This document shows positions 60,246 to 64,000 of a DNA stretch of 64,000 nucleotides, one piece after another. Source of the DNA: Mesaphorura yosii (Eukaryota; Arthropoda; Collembola; Poduromorpha; Tullbergiidae); NCBI GenBank assembly GCA_009869945.1, contig WIXG01000283.1, positions 40,116 through 104,115 on the forward strand. Reading direction: 5' to 3'. Every line of letters starts with the position of its first letter. Position 1 is the stretch's first letter. Under the pieces are notes generated by a model. The model did no database searches and had not been told where the DNA came from. It saw only the letters and a program-made list of their open reading frames with translations. Position numbers and translations under genes: made by a program.

Positions 60246-60931
60246 GGTACCTTGTGACATACGAATGTACGACGACTTTATTTTCACAATCATGAACCGG
60301 TCTACTTTAATTGCAGGCATCTTCCTAGAAACGATGTTTTCAACGGTGAACAAGTGATCCTATGGCGAAATTCTTTCTATTTCAATAGAGAAATCATTAT
60401 TTTCAAATTAGAAATAATTAGCACCCATTCAGGTCCATCAATTCGTGGTTGTGGTTATTGTAAGTTTAATCAATTTTAATTGATTTTTCTGTCCACCGAG
60501 CAAACAGTATAAGCAAAAGCCATGCCGATTGCGGTCACAGGCAAAGAATTGGATAATTCTCAGATTTGTTGAGATGACTGTCGCAGAGTTGCAGACTAAA
60601 CATAAACCAACACGATGGGATAAAGAATTAACAGTAAATAGCAAAACTGAGCCGGTTTGGAGCTTGACGGTTGAATCATGAACATAAAATGCTTATCAAT
60701 CCATAAAGAAAATGCACAATATATTATAATAAGCGTGGTCGTGGCCGACCTCAGTGCAGCTTCATAGTTTCATGAGTCATTCGACCTGATTAAGTAAGAC
60801 TAACTTTTTCGTATTCTTGCGAAAGTGAAATTGGATCCGAGCATAAGAAGCTCCGCCCTCGTTCATTCCCAATCTGGGCCTTGCCTTGTGATTAATTTAC
60901 TTCAAAATCAGTTGCGAGCTTCGACATCAAA
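60246..60931. other. Intergenic stretch
   Basis: AT-rich sequence between the MULE remnant and the receptor-kinase pseudogene. No supported gene, and no terminal inverted repeat was recognised. Confidence 0.35.
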
Positions 60932-63540
60932 TTATGAAGTGGGCAACTGTCCTGTTCGTGGTGTTGGCACTGGTGCTCGTCGGAGCCGCTCGCACCAACG
61001 CCATCAGCATCCCGCCGTCCAAAATTAGTCATTGAAGGGCACGACGGCGAAGGTTACACGGCAGCAGCAGCCACACTGAATCACGAAGCCCGTCGTCACT
61101 ACATTCTTTCGAAGGGAGCGGCGAACGTTACACTGCAGTGCTTGGCTTCGTATCCGGTGACCTGGAGCCCAGACTCGATGGCGCACCATGTTGTCACTGG
61201 AGCGGAAGCGGAGCGAACCGTTGACGTGGCCAATTTCAGCAATCCGTCCACGTAAAATTATTCCATGACCTTGAAGCTGAACTTGGAATCGGAAGCAAAT
61301 GGAAACATTACCGAGGTTTTGTCATTCGTGTACCAGCCGACGGGCCGGACAGTTTGGAGAACTGGACCGGGACCTCGTCGACGGTGATCATATAATGGGA
61401 CGAGTCGCTTCACGCCCTGATTTGCAGCCTACAACAGCCTTGCAGGATCCAACAACCGGAAGCGAGGCTTCTGAATCGAGTCGAATGGCCTTCACATGGT
61501 TGCCGAACGGAGACACGCCTGGACAATTCCACTGTCTTCCACCGGGACTCCGCCCAGATATAAAATATTGGAAATGCAGCTTGCGTACGGGAAGTGCTCC
61601 AATTCGGTTATCTGCATTAAAAAAGACTCACAAGTAAGTCTTGGCGGCCGCGGGAGACAAATTAAGGCGCATGGCCGTGTTTGCACATTTTTATATATGT
61701 CCAGACATACTGCGGTTCCTCCATGGAGCAGGAAACAGTCGCATTTTATTCACATGAATCCACAAGTCTGCACTGCAACTTTACGGTCGTCCCTCCACCG
61801 GAATTTAAATGAACAATCAACTCGTCGGTATATTCATATCAGTCGTTCGAGATGGATGACTCTTCGATCTTGATTTCCGTCCGCCCTAATGTCACCGCCA
61901 ACGTCCCCGAGAGCACTTCCTTGCCTTGTATCGAACGTGAGAGACTCCGCAACCAAAATAATCCATGTTCAAGCTATTCGTTCTGCGCCCCCAGCAATGA
62001 TCAACTCCGCGCGGTTGTGCGCGGAGTGGACTAAATTAAAAAATGTAATGGAACATGGATTGCATCCACGTTCTTGCCATTTGTATCGCCATAATTGAAC
62101 ATTAAGCCAGATTTATTGCCATGGTGCCATAATACATTATACAGTAATGCATATGCGTGACCTATCAAACCTCAGTAGTCAGTGAAAGTTGACAGGTTTG
62201 CAGTAGTACGTGTTGACTGTTTGTTCAGGGGTTATGTAACTATAAACATTTTGCATGATAGGAATGTGTACATTGTACGCAGCGGCATGAGTCAACTGGA
62301 CGAGTTCTCAGAACCATGTAGCATTTGATTCACGAGCGCCAAAGCTTGCAGATAATTGGTTTTGGAGTTGTGAGGGGATATGGACGACGGTAATGAAGGG
62401 TAAGCGCTGCTGCAATTTCTTTTCAACAAATTAAACTTCACTAATTTTGGTCCAGATGCTGCATTGCGGTCCGGCGCACAGAAGTAGTTCAGTTGAGGAC
62501 GACGGGAACAGGAAGCCAGTACTCTAATTCTTCTGATGCTGGACTCCAACCAGAAGGGTGTTATGATGCGTACGTGGAGCAGCGGCAGAGATATGCGGAT
62601 TCCAGAGTACGCGAGGCGCATGCCATGCTAAAACTCGCCGGGACGCATCCGAACATTGTGGCCCTATTTGCCTTTACTGCCAGCAGCAGCAGTGTAAATT
62701 GCATCACGTTAAAATGCCACCTGAATCTCGGGTCAGGGTCAGGATCTTGTGTGAGTGAGCTAGAGTCTGTCTCCTGGGCTTATCAGCTTGCGGACGCAAT
62801 GGAGTTCGTCCATTCCAGAAATGTAAGCCCCCTTTAGTCATGGAATTTGCAAGCCACGTAAAAGTGTGCCAAGGTTCTATTTGCAGGTGATTCATTGTGA
62901 CATTGCGGCCCGAAACGTGCTTCTTTACCCGAATGGGCTAATTAAGCTTACTAATTTCTGTTCGGCGCATTGCCTTGCACATGACGACCCCAACCACAGC
63001 CATTACCACGTCCTTTCCGTGGATGGTAATGAGGAGACAATTCCATGGCGATGGTGGCCACCCGAATTGATTAAAGCCCAGGTTGAGAAACAGCCCTATC
63101 CCTTCATAAAAGGATCGGACGTCTGGAGCTTTGGTGTCACGCTGTATGAAATTCTCTCAAGTGGTGCAGAGCCATACGGAACTGTGGAAACCACCCTCTC
63201 GAATTGTACTCAGTATTAGGAAGTAGTAAAGCAAATCCCCTGCTAGAAACCGAATTCAAAATTGCGGAGGTTGAACTGACCTTCACATCTTCACCTTCAA
63301 AGTACCCTTGAACTCAGCTTGAACTGCTTCCCCAACTCGCGTCCATTTGTTTGCCACTCGTGTAGAACCGATTTGCTCAGGAAATATTTGGAATATATTG
63401 CAAATCAGCGTGCAGATTGTTCAGAGATAAGGGAAAGTCTGTACCAGGCACTTACGACTTACTTCCGCCAAAAGAAATACTTTGTGAGCGCGGAGGACGT
63501 GAATGTGGTATCATTTGGTCGATCTGTTGCAAGGCATTGA
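60932..63540 (+). pseudogene. Ig-type receptor tyrosine kinase pseudogene
   Basis: A signal peptide (MKWATVLFVVLALVLVGAA, 60932) is followed, after a frameshift near 61030, by an Ig-like ectodomain piece (YILSKGAANVTLQCLASYPVTW) with an in-frame stop at about 61254. A second Ig-like part (61700-62035, SLHCNFTVVPPPEF, then a stop) follows. The kinase domain starts near 62330. Its glycine loop is reduced to IIGFGVVRG, beta3 reads IAVRR (Lys replaced by Arg), and alphaC keeps REAHAMLKL. A clean intron (62823-62886) joins FVHSRN to VIHCDIAARNVLL (HRD is HCD). DFG is replaced by NFC in KLTNFCSA. PPEL replaces APE, and DVWSFGVTLYEI is kept. Stop codons occur after 63219. The class resembles VEGFR/PDGFR-like arthropod receptors, but the exact family is unknown. 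Confidence 0.75.
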
Positions 63541-64000
63541 GAACGAAGATGCAAGCCCGAGCATGGTTCCAATGTTAAGATGCACTAATCAGACTGAGGC
63601 TGAGACTCAGTTTCGTATTACAGATCATGTCTGGTCACTCGGTGAAAATTTGAAGAGAAAATCTGAACGAGTGCGTTTCGGAATAAGAGATGCTTGTTGT
63701 GGACAGTTGAAAAGTTCAAGATAAACTAATAATAGTACACCACACGCCGTTGTTTAAAAATGATTCTTTATTTATAAACAGTTGTTGTTTGTAATTCCTT
63801 GCATGAAAGCTCTGCTTTGAAAATCCAAAAACAGATTTTGGTTTTTTGCTCTTGCTGTTTAGTGTGATCATTTGTCTTTAGCAAATGCTTGTGAATTCAC
63901 AGTAAATTACTGGTCAACTAGTTAAAATAAAGTTCTAGAATGCCCAGCAAGTCAAAGAAACAATTGATTAAGGAATTGTGCTTAGTGCTGTGGGGTTCGC
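63541..64000. other. Window end, no gene recognised
   Basis: AT-rich sequence. A short open frame (63503-63724) has no domain. Confidence 0.4.

Overview
This is a 64 kb window of an arthropod nuclear genome. The evidence is a complete 3' end of dumpy (a giant apical extracellular-matrix protein), a beta-type octopamine receptor, an insect-type gustatory receptor, an intron-containing H3.3 gene, and short GT-AG introns. An AA15 LPMO and a GH9 cellulase together, one gustatory-type receptor, and a relic of an Ig-type receptor kinase would suit a springtail (Collembola) or a crustacean. I cannot fix the taxon from sequence alone.

Layout. 1-25.1 kb (+): the 3' part of dumpy, which I resolved by hand into 101 phase-consistent coding exons (about 15.5 kb of CDS, about 5,150 residues). 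It has EGF/DPY arrays, including a tandem duplication of a roughly 640-residue block, then a DPY-only array, a ZP domain, a furin site, a TM helix and a short tail. 25.2-38.1 kb (-): a seven-coding-exon octopamine receptor of 401 residues, convergent with dumpy, with a 5.8 kb first intron. 38-42 kb: no gene seen. 42.3-43.4 kb (-): histone H3.3. 45.0-46.3 kb (-): a frameshifted relic of a GH3 beta-xylosidase. 46.9-47.2 kb (+): an 85-residue membrane protein. 47.6-48.3 kb (-): AA15 LPMO. 48.9-50.7 kb (+): a TPR protein with ten 42-residue repeats. 51.2-52.7 kb (+): GH9 endoglucanase.

52.9-63.6 kb is a mixed region. It holds one intact gustatory-type receptor (54.9-56.2 kb, -) and one intact EF-hand protein (58.6-59.1 kb, -) among relics: a DDE transposase piece, a gustatory-receptor pseudogene joined in frame to the 5' end of a Tc3-like transposon, a UCH-type hydrolase relic, an otopetrin-like relic, a MULE transposase lacking its core, and a receptor tyrosine kinase pseudogene whose kinase motifs are all degenerate.

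Functional theme. The LPMO (oxidative cut) and GH9 (endo-hydrolysis), with a dead GH3 beta-xylosidase beside them, look like part of a plant-cell-wall or chitin digestion neighbourhood. The TPR, LPMO and GH9 coding regions are much richer in GC than the AT-rich DNA around them. No bacterial-type system, CRISPR array or phage is present. The most unusual observations are the intron mosaicism between the two dumpy block copies, the LPMO/GH9/GH3 cluster with a repeated TGACTCA element upstream of the GH9 gene, and the transposon-receptor chimera.
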